Below are positions 50,649-60,678 of a stretch of DNA of 64,000 nt, piece by piece; the stretch's first letter is position 1; each line of letters starts with the position of its first letter. Position numbers and translations under genes: made by a program. The DNA comes from BD2-11 sp965115885 (GTDB lineage Bacteria; Gemmatimonadota; Gemmatimonadetes; Longimicrobiales; Gaopeijiaceae): NCBI GenBank assembly GCA_965115885.1, contig OZ220479.1, forward strand, positions 1,798,001-1,862,000, read 5' to 3'. Below the pieces are notes generated by a model. The model was given only the letters and a program-made list of their open reading frames with translations, ran no database searches and was not told the origin of the DNA.

Positions 50649-52166
50649 TCAAATTTCCGCGGGCGCTCCGGCGTCTCGCGCCCAACTCCGCGCCGCTCGC
50701 ACCGCCCGCTCCCATCCGGCGAGGAGCGCCTCGCGCTCCCCGGCGCGCATCGCGGGCGCATAGGTCTCCGGGGTCCCGGCGGACTCCGCGAACGCGTCCC
50801 CGTCCGGCCAGAACCCGGCCCGGATTCCCGCCAGGGCGGCGGCCCCGAGCGCGGTGGTTTCCACCCGGCGCGCCCGCCGCACCGGCACGCCCAGCACGTC
50901 CGCCTGGAACTGCATCAACCACCGGTTCCGCGCCGCCCCGCCGTCGGCGCGGAGCTCCCGGACGTCGAGGGCGGCGTCCTCCTCCATCGCCCGGAGCACG
51001 TCGACCGTGCCGTAGGCCATCGCCTCGAGCGCCGCCCGGACCAAGTGGGACGCGGTCGTTCCGCGCGTGACGCCCACGACCGTTCCGCGCGCCTCGGGGA
51101 TCCAGTGCGGCGCGCCCAGCCCCGCGAACGCGGGCACGAAGTACACGCCGGCGTTGTCCTCGACCGCGCGCGCGCGCGCTTCCGACTCGGCGGCGCGCTC
51201 CAGGACGCCCAAGCCGTCGCGCAGCCATTGCACGGCGGCGCCCGCGGAGAGGATCGATCCCTCCAGGGCGTACGCCGCGCCCCCGCGCGCGTCGCACGCC
51301 AGCGTGGCGAGAAGCCCGTTCCGCGACGGCACGACCTCCCGGCCCGTGTGCAGCAGCAGGAACGCGCCGGTGCCGTAGGTCGCCTTGGCCGAGCCGGCGC
51401 GGGTGCAGCCCTGCCCGAAGAGCGCCGCCTGCTGGTCGCCGACCACGCCCGCGACCGGAACCTCCGTCCCGAAGTGCTCGGCGCGCGCGATCCCGAAGTC
51501 GCCGGAGCTGGGGCGGACTTCCGGCAGAACGCCTTCCGGGATTTCGAGCAGGCCGGCGAGTTCGGCGTCCCACCTGCGCCGGCGCAGGTCGTAGAGCAGG
51601 GTGCGCGACGCGTTGGTGGGATCGGTGGCGTGCACCGTCCCGCCGGTCAGGCGCGCCACCAGCCAAGCGTCGACGGTGCCCGCCGCGAGCTCTCCGGCCT
51701 CCGCGGCCGCGCGGAGCTCCGGACGTTCGCGGAAGAGCCAAGTCAGCTTGGTGCCCGAGAAGTAGGGGTCCAGCACCAGCCCGGTGCGTCGGCGCACTTC
51801 GGTCTCGTGCCCTCCGCGGCGCAGCTCCGCGCAGATCGACGTCGTCCTCCGGTCCTGCCAGACGATGGCGCGGCACGCCGGCGCGAGCGAGGCGCGGTCC
51901 CAGAGCACCACGGTCTCCCGCTGGTTCGCGACGCCGATCGCCTCGAGCCGCACCGCGCGCCCGGCCTCCGCCAGCGCCGCGCGCGCGACGCGCAGGGTCG
52001 TGCGCCAGATCTCCTCCGCGTCGTGCTCGACCCACCCCGGCCGCGGGAAGTGCTGGGCGAACTCCGCGTAGCCGCGCCCCAGGACGCGCCCGCCGCTCGA
52101 CACCACCAGGGCGGTCGAGCCGGTCGTGCCCTGGTCGAGAGCCAAGACCGCGCTCCGGCGGCTCAC
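50649..52166 (-). CDS. glpK: Glycerol kinase GlpK
   Basis: The 505-residue FGGY-family kinase begins LALDQGTTGSTALVV (ATP phosphate loop). It continues with ANQRETVVLWDR, IVWQDRRT, and the FGGY signatures GDQQAALFGQGC and LRADGGAARNRWLMQFQADV. It converts glycerol to glycerol 3-phosphate in the cytoplasm. The GTG start overlaps the maf stop, so dtd-maf-glpK are coupled. No glycerol facilitator or glpD is seen nearby. Length is normal. Confidence 0.92.
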   Translation of the reverse strand: MSRRSAVLALDQGTTGSTALVVSSGGRVLGRGYAEFAQHFPRPGWVEHDAEEIWRTTLRVARAALAEAGRAVRLEAIGVANQRETVVLWDRASLAPACRAIVWQDRRTTSICAELRRGGHETEVRRRTGLVLDPYFSGTKLTWLFRERPELRAAAEAGELAAGTVDAWLVARLTGGTVHATDPTNASRTLLYDLRRRRWDAELAGLLEIPEGVLPEVRPSSGDFGIARAEHFGTEVPVAGVVGDQQAALFGQGCTRAGSAKATYGTGAFLLLHTGREVVPSRNGLLATLACDARGGAAYALEGSILSAGAAVQWLRDGLGVLERAAESEARARAVEDNAGVYFVPAFAGLGAPHWIPEARGTVVGVTRGTTASHLVRAALEAMAYGTVDVLRAMEEDAALDVRELRADGGAARNRWLMQFQADVLGVPVRRARRVETTALGAAALAGIRAGFWPDGDAFAESAGTPETYAPAMRAGEREALLAGWERAVRAARSWARDAGAPAEI

Positions 52167-52810
52167 GGTCGCGTCCCGGCGCCCGATCCCGTCTCCGGCG
52201 TCCATCCCCCGAATCCGTAGGGGACGCCGGCGGCGCCCAGCAAGCCCACCAGCAGCGGCACGGGCAGCCCCACCACCGTGAAGTAGTCGCCCTCCAGCGA
52301 CTCGACCAACACCGCGCCCGCGCCCTGCACGGCGTAGGCGCCCGCCTTGTCCATCGGCTCCCCGGTCGCGACGTAGGCCCGCGCCTCTTCGGCTCCGAAG
52401 GAGCGGAGCCGCACCGTCGTGCGGGAGACCCCGGCATGCACGCACCCGTCGGGTTCCGCCAGCGCCAGCGCGCTGACCACTTCGTGGGCGCGGCCCGCCA
52501 GGCTCACGAGCGTCTCGGCCGCGTGGTCGGCGTCCCGCGGCTTGCCCAGAATGCACCCGTCCCGCACCACCACCGTGTCGCCGCCCAGCACCAACCGCCC
52601 GGGCCGGCGCGCCGCCACCGCCCTCGCCTTCCCCTCCGCCAAGCGCCGGGCGTGCGCGGCCGGATCCTCTCCGGGCAGAACCTTCTCGCAAACGTCGGCG
52701 GGATCGACATCGAACGGGATCGCCAGCATGGAGAGCAGCTCCGCGCGCCGGGGCGAACGGGAGGCGAGCACGAGGCGGGGACGCCGTCCGCCCGCCGACA
52801 GGCCGGTCAC
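52163..52810 (-). CDS. maf: Maf-family nucleotide pyrophosphatase
   Basis: The 215-residue product has the Maf core: LVLASRSPRRAELLSML, then GDTVVV, GKPRDADHA, and DKAGAYAVQGAGAVLVESLE followed by GDYFTVVGLP. Maf proteins hydrolyse non-canonical nucleoside triphosphates. The stop overlaps the glpK start and the ATG overlaps the dtd stop. About 20 extra residues extend the C-terminus. Confidence 0.92.
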   Translation of the reverse strand: MTGLSAGGRRPRLVLASRSPRRAELLSMLAIPFDVDPADVCEKVLPGEDPAAHARRLAEGKARAVAARRPGRLVLGGDTVVVRDGCILGKPRDADHAAETLVSLAGRAHEVVSALALAEPDGCVHAGVSRTTVRLRSFGAEEARAYVATGEPMDKAGAYAVQGAGAVLVESLEGDYFTVVGLPVPLLVGLLGAAGVPYGFGGWTPETGSGAGTRP

Positions 52811-53247
52811 CGTTCGAGCACCAGCGTCACGGGACCGTCGTTGACGAGCTCGACCTCCATCGCGGCGCCGAACACGCCGGTCGCGACCTTTCCCGGAACC
52901 CGCTCCCTCAGGAGCGCCACGAACTCCTCGTAGAGGGGCGCGGCCGCTTCGGGCCCCGCGGCTCGGACGAAGCTCGGACGGCGTCCCTTGCGCGCGTCCC
53001 CGTAGAGGGTGAACTGGCTCACGACCAGCGCCTCCCCGCAGACGTCCCGCAACGACAGGTTCATCCTGCCCCGGCCGTCGTCGAAAACGCGCAACCCCGC
53101 GACCTTGTCCGCCATCCAGCCGAGCGCGTCCGCGCGGTCGGCGTCGGCGAAGCCGACCAGCAGCAGCAACCCGGGGCCGATCCGGCCGACCGGGGCGCCG
53201 TCCACCCGGACCGCCGCGCGCGCCACGCGCTGGAGCACGATCCTCAT
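52807..53247 (-). CDS. dtd: D-aminoacyl-tRNA deacylase
   Basis: The 146-residue product has the two Dtd active-site motifs: SQFTLYGDARKGRRPSF and, near the end, NDGPVT. The N-terminal MRIVLQRVARAAVRVDG is typical. Dtd removes D-amino acids (and glycine) mischarged on tRNA. It overlaps maf by 4 bp and follows glmS by 49 bp. Confidence 0.95.
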   Translation of the reverse strand: MRIVLQRVARAAVRVDGAPVGRIGPGLLLLVGFADADRADALGWMADKVAGLRVFDDGRGRMNLSLRDVCGEALVVSQFTLYGDARKGRRPSFVRAAGPEAAAPLYEEFVALLRERVPGKVATGVFGAAMEVELVNDGPVTLVLER

Positions 53248-53296
53248 CCCGCGCCGCCGCGCGTCCCGGGCGTCGCCGCCGCCCGCCGCCGCGCCT

Positions 53297-55135
53297 TCAC
53301 TCGACCGTGACCGACTTGGCCAGGTTGCGCGGCTGGTCCACGTCGCAGCCGCGCAGGACGGCGATGTGGTAGGCGAGCAGCTGGAGCGGAATCGTGGAGA
53401 GCACGGGACGCAGGAAGGGGAGCGTGTCCGGGATGCGGACGACGTGGTCGACCTTGTCCTCGAGCTCCGAGTTCCCTTCGCTGACCACGGCGATCACGCG
53501 CGCGCGCCGCGCCTTCACCTCCTCGATGTTGGCCACGACTTTGGGGTAGACGGGATCGCTGGGCGCCAGGACCACCACAGGCATGGCCTCGTCGATGAGC
53601 GCGATGGGACCGTGCTTCATCTCCGCCGCGGGATAGCCCTCGGCGTGGATGTAGCTCACTTCCTTGAGCTTGAGCGCTCCTTCCAGAGCCACCGGGAACT
53701 GGTAGCCGCGCCCTAGATAGAGGAAGTTGGGCGCGTCCCGGTAGGTGCGCGCGAGTTCCAGGATGGAGTCGTTCAGCCCGAGGACCTCCTCCACTTGGTC
53801 GGGGAGCGCCCGCACGGCCTGGACCGCGCGGCGCCCGCTCGTCAGCGAAATCCGCTGCCGCCGACCCATCCACAGCGCGAACAGGGCGAGCACCGCGAGC
53901 TGGCTGGTGAAGGCCTTGGTGGAAGCCACGCCGATCTCCGGTCCGGCGTGCAGGTGGCATCCGAACTCCGTCTCCCGGGCGACGGAGGAGCCCACCGCGT
54001 TGACGATGCCCATGGTGCGCGCGCCTCTGCGGCGCGCTTCGCGCAACGCGGCCAGCGTGTCGGCGGTCTCCCCGGACTGGCTGATCGCGATCACCAGCGT
54101 GCGCTCGTCCAGCACCGGGTTCTTGTAGCGGAACTCGGAGGCGTATTCCACTTCGACCGGGATGCGCGCGAGATCTTCGAGCATGTACTCGCCGATCAGC
54201 GCCGCGTGCCAGCTGGTCCCGCACGCGGTCAAGACGATGCGGTCCACGCCGTGAAGCTCCTCCTGGTGCCGTTCGATCCCGCCCAGGCGCGCCGTCCCGT
54301 CCGCCTCCAGCAACCGCCCCCGCAGGACGTCGCGCAGGCTGCGCGGCTGTTCGAAGATCTCCTTCAGCATGAAGTGCTCGAAGCCGCCGCGCTCGATGGC
54401 GGACAGATCCCAGGTCACCTGGTGCACGGAGCGGCGCACCGTGCCCCGACCCGTCTGGCTGATCCGGTAGCCGCTGCGCTCGAGCGTCGCGGTGTCGCCG
54501 TCGGCGAGGTAGACGACGTCGCGCGTCTGGGACACGACCGCGGCCGCGTCGGAGCCCACCAAGTACTGCCCCGAGGCCCCGATTCCGAGCAGAAGCGGGC
54601 TCCCTCGGCGGGCCGCCACCAGCTTGCCCGGCTCCCGCGCGCTGATCGCCGCGACGCCGTACGCGCCCTCGACGCGTTCCAGGGCCAGGGCCAGGGCTTC
54701 CTCCAGCGGAATTCCCCTCTCGAGGAAGAGGTCGATCAGATGCACCGCGACTTCGGTGTCGGTGTCGCTCCGGAACCGGACGCCGCGCGCCTCGAGCCGC
54801 CGCCGGAGCGACGCGGCGTTCTCGATGATGCCGTTGTGCACCAGGGCCACGCCGTCGTCGGCGCCGAGATGGGGATGGGCGTTGCGCTCGGTGGGCTCTC
54901 CGTGGGTGGCCCAGCGCGTGTGGGCGATGCCGCAGCTTCCCTTCGGGGGAGCGTCGCTCAGCGCCGCCTCCAACCGATCCAGCTTCCCGGCCCGCTTCAC
55001 CGCGCCCAGACGCGCTCCGCCGTCGGCCACCGCGATGCCGGCCGAGTCGTATCCCCGGTACTCCAAGCGGCGGAGGCCCTCCAGCAGCACGGGCACCGCG
55101 TCGCCCGGTCCCACGTATCCCACGATTCCGCACAT
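53297..55135 (-). CDS. glmS: Glucosamine-6-phosphate synthase GlmS
   Basis: This 612-residue isomerising aminotransferase starts MCGIVGYVG, leaving Cys1 as the glutaminase nucleophile after Met removal. The glutaminase domain holds HTRWATHGEPTERNAHPH and HNGIIENA. Two SIS domains follow (ACGTSWHAALIGEYMLED; ISQSGETADTLAALREAR), and the protein ends DQPRNLAKSVTVE. It makes glucosamine 6-phosphate for peptidoglycan and LPS precursors. glmM lies 348 bp upstream on the same strand. Confidence 0.95.
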   Translation of the reverse strand: MCGIVGYVGPGDAVPVLLEGLRRLEYRGYDSAGIAVADGGARLGAVKRAGKLDRLEAALSDAPPKGSCGIAHTRWATHGEPTERNAHPHLGADDGVALVHNGIIENAASLRRRLEARGVRFRSDTDTEVAVHLIDLFLERGIPLEEALALALERVEGAYGVAAISAREPGKLVAARRGSPLLLGIGASGQYLVGSDAAAVVSQTRDVVYLADGDTATLERSGYRISQTGRGTVRRSVHQVTWDLSAIERGGFEHFMLKEIFEQPRSLRDVLRGRLLEADGTARLGGIERHQEELHGVDRIVLTACGTSWHAALIGEYMLEDLARIPVEVEYASEFRYKNPVLDERTLVIAISQSGETADTLAALREARRRGARTMGIVNAVGSSVARETEFGCHLHAGPEIGVASTKAFTSQLAVLALFALWMGRRQRISLTSGRRAVQAVRALPDQVEEVLGLNDSILELARTYRDAPNFLYLGRGYQFPVALEGALKLKEVSYIHAEGYPAAEMKHGPIALIDEAMPVVVLAPSDPVYPKVVANIEEVKARRARVIAVVSEGNSELEDKVDHVVRIPDTLPFLRPVLSTIPLQLLAYHIAVLRGCDVDQPRNLAKSVTVE

Positions 55136-55483
55136 GTCGTCTTCGATCGATGATGCTCTCGCGGCGCCGACGGACGCCCGCCCGGCCGCTCGCTGCGGGG
55201 TTGCCGAACCCCCGGTTCCCGTCCGCAAACCTCCCCCGGGAAGGCCGGATCGGGCAAGCCGCGGACGCTGGAGCGGCTCCCACGGGACGCGAAGGCGGTC
55301 GAAGCCCTCGCGGCTCGTCTTCCGAACGCCGACGGCGCCTCGCCAATTCGCGCGGCCGACCTTCGCGGCGCCCTCTTCCTCTTCCGCGGCCCGCCGCGTT
55401 CGTCGATGCGCCCATGGACGGCCCCGCGTCGGATCGCATGGTCGCCTCCCCGCCCCCGGGATCTCCCGTCCGCTTCCCGTCGC
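55136..55483. other. Gap between glmM and glmS
   Basis: The 348-bp stretch lies between two same-strand genes. A minus-strand frame crosses it but is Arg/Gly-rich without recognisable motifs, and I treat it as non-coding. I looked for a glmS-ribozyme core and did not see one. It presumably holds the glmS promoter or leader. Confidence 0.5.
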
Positions 55484-56878
55484 TCAGGGGGCCCGCGCAA
55501 CCTCGGTCAGCACGGCCCGCGCCTCCTCCGCGAGCGTCCCCGCCCGCGGACCCGCCGGCGCTTCGGCGATCAGCCGCACCACCGGCTCGGTGCCGGAGGG
55601 ACGCACGTGCAACCACTCGCGGCGGTCGCGCCAAGCGAGCCGGAGTCCGTCCGACGCGTCCGGCTCCGCCGCGGGCCAGCGCCGCTTCAGCCCGGCGTAG
55701 GCGGCGTCCAGCCGGTCCCTGGAGTACGCGACTTTCTCCTTGACGATGCGGTAGTCGGGGTGACGGGCGACGGCGGCCGCGAGCGAGAGACCTTCGTCGA
55801 GCAGATGCTGGAGCACGAGCGCGGCGCCCGCCAAGGCGTCCCGGGTGTGGTGCAACGCCGCCACGACGACGCCGCCGTTCCCCTCCCCTCCCACCGCGGC
55901 GCCCTCCGCCTGCATGCGGCGCACCACGTGGATCTCGCCCACCGGCGCGCGCAACGTCCGCGCGCCGACCGCTCCCGCAACGTCCTCGACCACCTGGCTG
56001 GTCGACAGGTTGGTCACCACCGGCCCGCCCCGCCGACCCGCCACCGCCGCGGCCGCCAGCGCCAAGGTGAAATCCTCTCCGACGGGCTCGCCCGCCTCGT
56101 CCACGAGCGACAGGCGGTCCGCGTCGGGATCCACCGCCATCCCCACCTCGGCCCCGGCGTCGCGCACCAGCGCGCACAGGTCGCCCAGGTTCGCGGCGGT
56201 CGGCTCGGGATCGCGCGGAAACCGCCCGTCCGCCTCCGTCCCGATGGCGTGCACGCGGCACCCCAGCCGCTCCAGCAACTCCGGCATCGCCGCGCCGCCC
56301 GCACCGCGGACGCAGTCCAGCGCGACTCGGAAGCCGCGCGCGCGCAACGCGGCCACGTTCAGGAAGGGAAGCTCCAGCACCGCCCGCAGGTGCCGGTCGA
56401 CCGCGCCGGCGTCGCGGTCGACCGCGCCCACTCCGTCCCAAGGCGCACGCGGGATTTCCTCCTCCTTCAGCAGGCGGCGAAAACGGGCCATTCCGCCGCC
56501 GTCCAGAAACTGTCCCTCGGCGGTCGCGAATTTGAGGGCGTTCCACTCCGCCGGGTTGTGGCTCGCGGTCACCGCGATCCCCCCCGCCGCGCCCGCGTCG
56601 CGCACCGCCATCATGAGCGTCGGGGTGGGCACGACGCCGAGATCGACCACGTCGCATCCCACCGACATCAGCCCGGCGGCGGCCGCCGCCGCGAACATGC
56701 GTCCGGAGACTCGCGAGTCGCGGCCCAGAACCGCGGATCCGCCGCCGCCCTCCTCCCGCAGGAAGGCGCCGTACGCCGCCGCGAGCGCCGAGATCAGCTC
56801 GGGCGTCAGGGGATCTCCGACCCGGCCCCGAAAGCCCGAGACGCTCGTCGTCAGGGCGTGCGGCAAGTCGACCGGCAT
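55484..56878 (-). CDS. glmM: Phosphoglucosamine mutase-like phosphohexomutase
   Basis: The 464-residue product has the phosphohexomutase order. The phosphoserine loop is AVTASHNPAEWNALKF (Ser about 104), the metal loop is MAVDPDADRLSLVDEAG, and the sugar loop is GGEGNGGVVVAALH. The phosphate-binding end is WLHVRPSGTEPVVRLI. Proximity to glmS supports phosphoglucosamine mutase, but phosphomannomutase activity cannot be excluded from sequence. I chose the ATG giving MPVDLPHAL; the much longer frame continues through unrelated genes. Confidence 0.88.
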   Translation of the reverse strand: MPVDLPHALTTSVSGFRGRVGDPLTPELISALAAAYGAFLREEGGGGSAVLGRDSRVSGRMFAAAAAAGLMSVGCDVVDLGVVPTPTLMMAVRDAGAAGGIAVTASHNPAEWNALKFATAEGQFLDGGGMARFRRLLKEEEIPRAPWDGVGAVDRDAGAVDRHLRAVLELPFLNVAALRARGFRVALDCVRGAGGAAMPELLERLGCRVHAIGTEADGRFPRDPEPTAANLGDLCALVRDAGAEVGMAVDPDADRLSLVDEAGEPVGEDFTLALAAAAVAGRRGGPVVTNLSTSQVVEDVAGAVGARTLRAPVGEIHVVRRMQAEGAAVGGEGNGGVVVAALHHTRDALAGAALVLQHLLDEGLSLAAAVARHPDYRIVKEKVAYSRDRLDAAYAGLKRRWPAAEPDASDGLRLAWRDRREWLHVRPSGTEPVVRLIAEAPAGPRAGTLAEEARAVLTEVARAP

Positions 56879-57004
56879 GGCTGGCGCACCTCGCTGAAAA
56901 AGGGGCGGGACTCGCTTTGGTCCCGTGGCGCGAACTACATTCGGGCTCGCATCGTCGTCGAGAACCCCACCCGAGCCTCCCGGATCCATGACCCGGACCT
57001 CCGC

Positions 57005-58174
57005 ATGACCCGAACTCCATCGTCCGGGCATCGGCCCGCAACGCTCGCAATTCACGGAGGACAGGCGCCCGAGCCGCGAACGGGCGCGATCATGCCTCCC
57101 GTTTTCCAGACCTCCACCTACGTGCAGCCCGGGCTGGACCGGGGGTGGCCCTGGGAATACGCGCGCGTCCAGAACCCCACCCGCGAAGCCCTCGAACGCA
57201 ACGTCGCGGCGCTGGAGGGAGCGCCCCACGGCATCGCGTTCGCCAGCGGGATGGCCGCCATCGACTGCGCGACCCGGTTGCTCTCGGCGGGCGACCACGT
57301 CGTCTGCGAGGAGAACACCTACGGAGGAACGACGCGGCTGGCGACGCAGGTCCTGAACCGATCCGGCATCTCCTTCTCCTTCGTGGACTCGAGGGATCCG
57401 CAACGGATCCGCGACGCGCTGCGGCCGAACACGCGGCTGGTTTTTCTGGAGACTCCCACCAACCCCATGATGCGGCTGTGCGACCTCGCCGCGGCCGCCG
57501 AGGCGACCCGCGCCGCGGACGCGCTCCTGTGCGTCGACAACACCTTCGCGACGCCGGTGAACCAGCGCCCCCACGAACTGGGCGCGGACATCGTGATGCA
57601 CTCGACCACCAAGTACCTGAACGGTCACAGCGACATCATCGGCGGCGCCCTGACCGTGCTCGATCCGGAGTTGGCCGACCGGCTGCGCTTTCTGCGCAAG
57701 TCCACCGGCGCCGTGCCCGGCCCCATGGACTGCTGGCTCTGCCTGCGCGGCACCAAGACGCTGCACGTGCGCATGCGCCAGCACAACGCCAACGGGCTGG
57801 CCGTGGCGCGTTTCCTGGAAACGCATCCGGCCGTGGAGGAAGTGCACTACCCGGGTCTGCCCTCCCATCCGCAGCACGCGCTGGCCGCGCGCCAGATGAC
57901 CGGGTTCGGCGGCATGGTGTCCGCCACCCTGCCGACCGGGGAATCCGTGCGCCGGATGGCGGAGGGCACGCGCATCTTCGCTCTGGCGGAAAGCCTGGGC
58001 GGGGTGGAATCGCTCGTCTCGGTGCCGGCGCTCATGACCCACGCCTCGGTCCCCGGCGCGCGCCGAGAGGAGATGGGCGTCACCGAGCGCCTGGTGCGGC
58101 TCTCGGTGGGAATCGAGGACGCGCAGGACCTGATCGGAGATCTCGACCGAGCTCTGGACCGCCCGGGAGGGTGA
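57005..58174 (+). CDS. Cystathionine gamma-synthase/lyase family PLP enzyme
   Basis: This 389-residue Cys/Met-metabolism PLP enzyme begins TLAIHGGQAPEPRTGAIMPP. The phosphate-binding GIAFASGMAAID, LLCVDNTFATP and the PLP lysine in VMHSTTKYLNGHSD (K203) are present. The C-terminal SLGGVESLVSVPALMTHASV is diagnostic. Synthase (metB) and lyase cannot be separated by eye. Transcribed divergently from glmM. Confidence 0.9.
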   Translation: MTRTPSSGHRPATLAIHGGQAPEPRTGAIMPPVFQTSTYVQPGLDRGWPWEYARVQNPTREALERNVAALEGAPHGIAFASGMAAIDCATRLLSAGDHVVCEENTYGGTTRLATQVLNRSGISFSFVDSRDPQRIRDALRPNTRLVFLETPTNPMMRLCDLAAAAEATRAADALLCVDNTFATPVNQRPHELGADIVMHSTTKYLNGHSDIIGGALTVLDPELADRLRFLRKSTGAVPGPMDCWLCLRGTKTLHVRMRQHNANGLAVARFLETHPAVEEVHYPGLPSHPQHALAARQMTGFGGMVSATLPTGESVRRMAEGTRIFALAESLGGVESLVSVPALMTHASVPGARREEMGVTERLVRLSVGIEDAQDLIGDLDRALDRPGG

Positions 58175-58312
58175 CGGAGCGCGGCGCCGCGGGCGCCGAA
58201 ACCTGGGTTTCGGGCAGGGCGTAGGGAAACCGACGGCAACGGGCCGGAGCCCGCCCGCGGTCGCAACGAATACGAAGACGCCGCCGAAGGCGTCGGACAA
58301 GGGAGGGCCACC

Positions 58313-59347
58313 ATGGACGGTTCTGACGGAGGCCATGCGAACGGTTCGGCCGGGGACGCCGGCGAGCGGGGATTCGACGCGCCCCACGCCAACGCGCGGC
58401 GCATCCTCGCGGGCATATCGTCCCGCTCGTGGGAACACCCCGCGGATCGCGCGGCGCTCGCGGCGTTGCGCAAGCTCCCCGTCTTCGACGAAGTCCTGAA
58501 GAACCTCTTCGGGTTCTTCGGCGAAAAGCCCATCCGGCTCGCCTTCCAAGCGAACGCGTTGCGGGTGAGCGAACGCCAGTACGGGCACATCCACGAACGG
58601 TACCGGGACGTCCTGGAGACGATGGACGTCGAGGAGTACCCCCTCTACGTCTCCCAGACCCCGATCGCCAACGCCGGCGCCTACGGCATGGACCAGCCCT
58701 TCATCATCCTCAATTCGGGCACCGTGCTGATCCTGAACGACGAGGAGCTGTCCTTCATCCTGGGGCACGAAGTGGGCCACATCGTCAGCGGGCACGTGCT
58801 CTACCGGACGATGACGGTGTTGCTGATCCAGCTCGCCAGCCTGGGGTTCCCCATCGTCGGCCTCGCCGCGCGCGCCGTGCTCATGGGCCTGCTCGAGTGG
58901 TCGCGCAAGAGCGAGCTGTCCTCGGACCGGGCCGGGTTGCTCTCCATCCAGGACGCGGACGTCGCCATGACCGCCATGATGAAGATGGCGGGGGGCGGCA
59001 CCTCGTCCGACGACCTGAACCTCGGCGAGTTCGTGCGTCAGGCCGAGGAGTACCGCGAGGGCGGGGACGTCGCCGACCACGTCTTCAAGGTGCTCAACCT
59101 GCTGGGCGTCAGCCACCCGTTCTGGGTGCTGCGGCTGTCGGAGATGAGAAGCTGGATCGAGAGCGGCGAGTACGACCGCATCGTGGCGGGCGACTACCTC
59201 CGCCGCGACGACCCCGATCCGTCCTATCGCGAAGACGTCTCCTCGGCGGCTCAGGCCTACGCGGAAGAGGCGCGCAGCTTCATCGGATCCGTGCGCGGCG
59301 CGGCCCGCAGAATGGGCGACTCGATCCGGGACAACATCCGCAAGTGA
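58313..59347 (+). CDS. M48-family zinc metalloprotease
   Basis: The 344-residue product has the zinc motif in FILGHEVGHIVSGHVLY (HExxH) and the distal Glu region SELSSDRAGLLS. One or two membrane-like helices lie just after the motif (about 165-190). M48 proteins include HtpX and Oma1-like quality-control proteases. There is no signal peptide. AGGGAGGG precedes the ATG. The product is about the size of stand-alone M48 peptidases. Confidence 0.88.
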   Translation: MDGSDGGHANGSAGDAGERGFDAPHANARRILAGISSRSWEHPADRAALAALRKLPVFDEVLKNLFGFFGEKPIRLAFQANALRVSERQYGHIHERYRDVLETMDVEEYPLYVSQTPIANAGAYGMDQPFIILNSGTVLILNDEELSFILGHEVGHIVSGHVLYRTMTVLLIQLASLGFPIVGLAARAVLMGLLEWSRKSELSSDRAGLLSIQDADVAMTAMMKMAGGGTSSDDLNLGEFVRQAEEYREGGDVADHVFKVLNLLGVSHPFWVLRLSEMRSWIESGEYDRIVAGDYLRRDDPDPSYREDVSSAAQAYAEEARSFIGSVRGAARRMGDSIRDNIRK

Positions 59348-59384
59348 GCTCCGCGCTCCCGACATGCGCGTTGCGGTCCCCGGC

Positions 59385-60662
59385 ATGCGCATCCTGATCG
59401 TCGGAAACGGGGGGCGCGAACACGCTCTGCTCTGGAGGCTCGAGCGGGACGCGCCCGAAGCCGACTTCTTCGCCACCCGTCCCAACGCCGGCATGGCGGA
59501 AACGGCCCGGGGGGTGGACGTTTCGCCGACCGACGCGGGCGGCGTGGCCTCGTGGGCGACGCGCCACCGTCCGGACTTGGTCGTGATCGGCCCCGAAGTC
59601 CCGCTCGCCCTGGGCCTCGCCGACCGGCTGGAGGCGGCGGGAGTGCCCGTCTTCGGACCCTCGCGGGCCGCGGCTCGGATCGAGTCGAGCAAGGCGTTCG
59701 CCAAGGACCTGATGAGCGCCGCGGGCGTGCCCACGGCCGCGTACCGGGTCTTCGCCGACGCCCGGGCGGCCCGGGCGCACGCGATCGAGCTGGGGGGAGC
59801 GTGCGTGGTGAAGGCCTCCGGCTTGGCTGCGGGAAAGGGCGCGGTCGTGTGCGACGACCCGGAGGAGGCCTGCGGCGCGATCCGGCGCATGCTCGTGGAG
59901 GGAAGCATGGGCGACGCCGGACGCGAGATCGTGATCGAGGAGCGCATGAACGGCGAGGAACTCAGCGTTTTCGCCCTCTCGGACGGGGCGCGCGCGGTCC
60001 CGCTGGTCGCCGCCCAGGATCACAAACGGATCGGCGAGGGCGACGCCGGGCCCAACACCGGCGGCATGGGGGCGTACGCGCCGGTCTCGGTGGCCACCGA
60101 GGCGTTGATCGCGCAAGTGCGCGACAGGATTCTGGAGCCCGTGCTGGACGCGCTCGCCGAGGCCGGATGTCCGTTCCGCGGGCTCCTCTACGCGGGCCTG
60201 ATGCTCACGGAGGACGGTCCCCGGGTGGTCGAGTTCAACTGCCGCTTCGGGGATCCCGAGACCCAGGCGGTGCTTCCGCTTTTGGGAGGCTCTCTGCTGG
60301 AGCCCGTGACGGCGGTCGCCGACGGAAGCGGGCTCGCGGGTTGGCGACCCGAGACCGTCCGGGGCGCCGCCGCGACCACGGTGCTGGCCGTGGCCGGATA
60401 TCCGGAATCCTACCCGGTCGGCGCGCCCGTGGACATCCCCGAAGCGCTCGCCGACGAGGACGGCGTGCTGCTCTTCCACGCGGGCACCCGGCGCCGGGGG
60501 GACGCGGTGCTGACCTCGGGAGGGCGCGTCCTCGCGGCCACCGGACTCGGCGGCACGCTGGCGGAAGCCGCCGAGCGTTCCCGCCGCGCCGCGCGCGCGA
60601 TCCGGTTCGAAGGCAGGCGCTTCCGCTCCGACATCGGCTGGCGGGAGCTGGCGCGGAGCTGA
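59385..60662 (+). CDS. purD: Phosphoribosylamine-glycine ligase PurD
   Basis: The 425-residue ATP-grasp enzyme begins MRILIVGNGGREHALLW. It continues with GPEVPLALGLADRLEAAG, VVKASGLAAGKGAVVCDD and the metal-binding end VEFNCRFGDPETQAVLPLL. It catalyses the second step of purine synthesis. I chose ATG 59385 because family members start at this motif; an in-frame ATG at 59364 is possible. No other pur gene is adjacent. Confidence 0.93.
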   Translation: MRILIVGNGGREHALLWRLERDAPEADFFATRPNAGMAETARGVDVSPTDAGGVASWATRHRPDLVVIGPEVPLALGLADRLEAAGVPVFGPSRAAARIESSKAFAKDLMSAAGVPTAAYRVFADARAARAHAIELGGACVVKASGLAAGKGAVVCDDPEEACGAIRRMLVEGSMGDAGREIVIEERMNGEELSVFALSDGARAVPLVAAQDHKRIGEGDAGPNTGGMGAYAPVSVATEALIAQVRDRILEPVLDALAEAGCPFRGLLYAGLMLTEDGPRVVEFNCRFGDPETQAVLPLLGGSLLEPVTAVADGSGLAGWRPETVRGAAATTVLAVAGYPESYPVGAPVDIPEALADEDGVLLFHAGTRRRGDAVLTSGGRVLAATGLGGTLAEAAERSRRAARAIRFEGRRFRSDIGWRELARS

Positions 60663-60678
60663 TTTCCGGGAGGTCAGG

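Noticed and set aside
55136..55483. glmS ribozyme or small gene between glmM and glmS
   Set aside because: No recognisable ribozyme core, and the crossing minus frame is low-complexity Arg/Gly without motifs.
53244..57050. 1268-residue minus-strand frame over glmS and glmM
   Set aside because: Arg/Gly/Ala-rich frame without motifs, overlapping two well-supported enzymes.
55484..59947. 1487-residue minus-strand frame
   Set aside because: Only 55484-56878 (GlmM) is real. The rest is the antisense of the PLP enzyme, M48 and purD genes.
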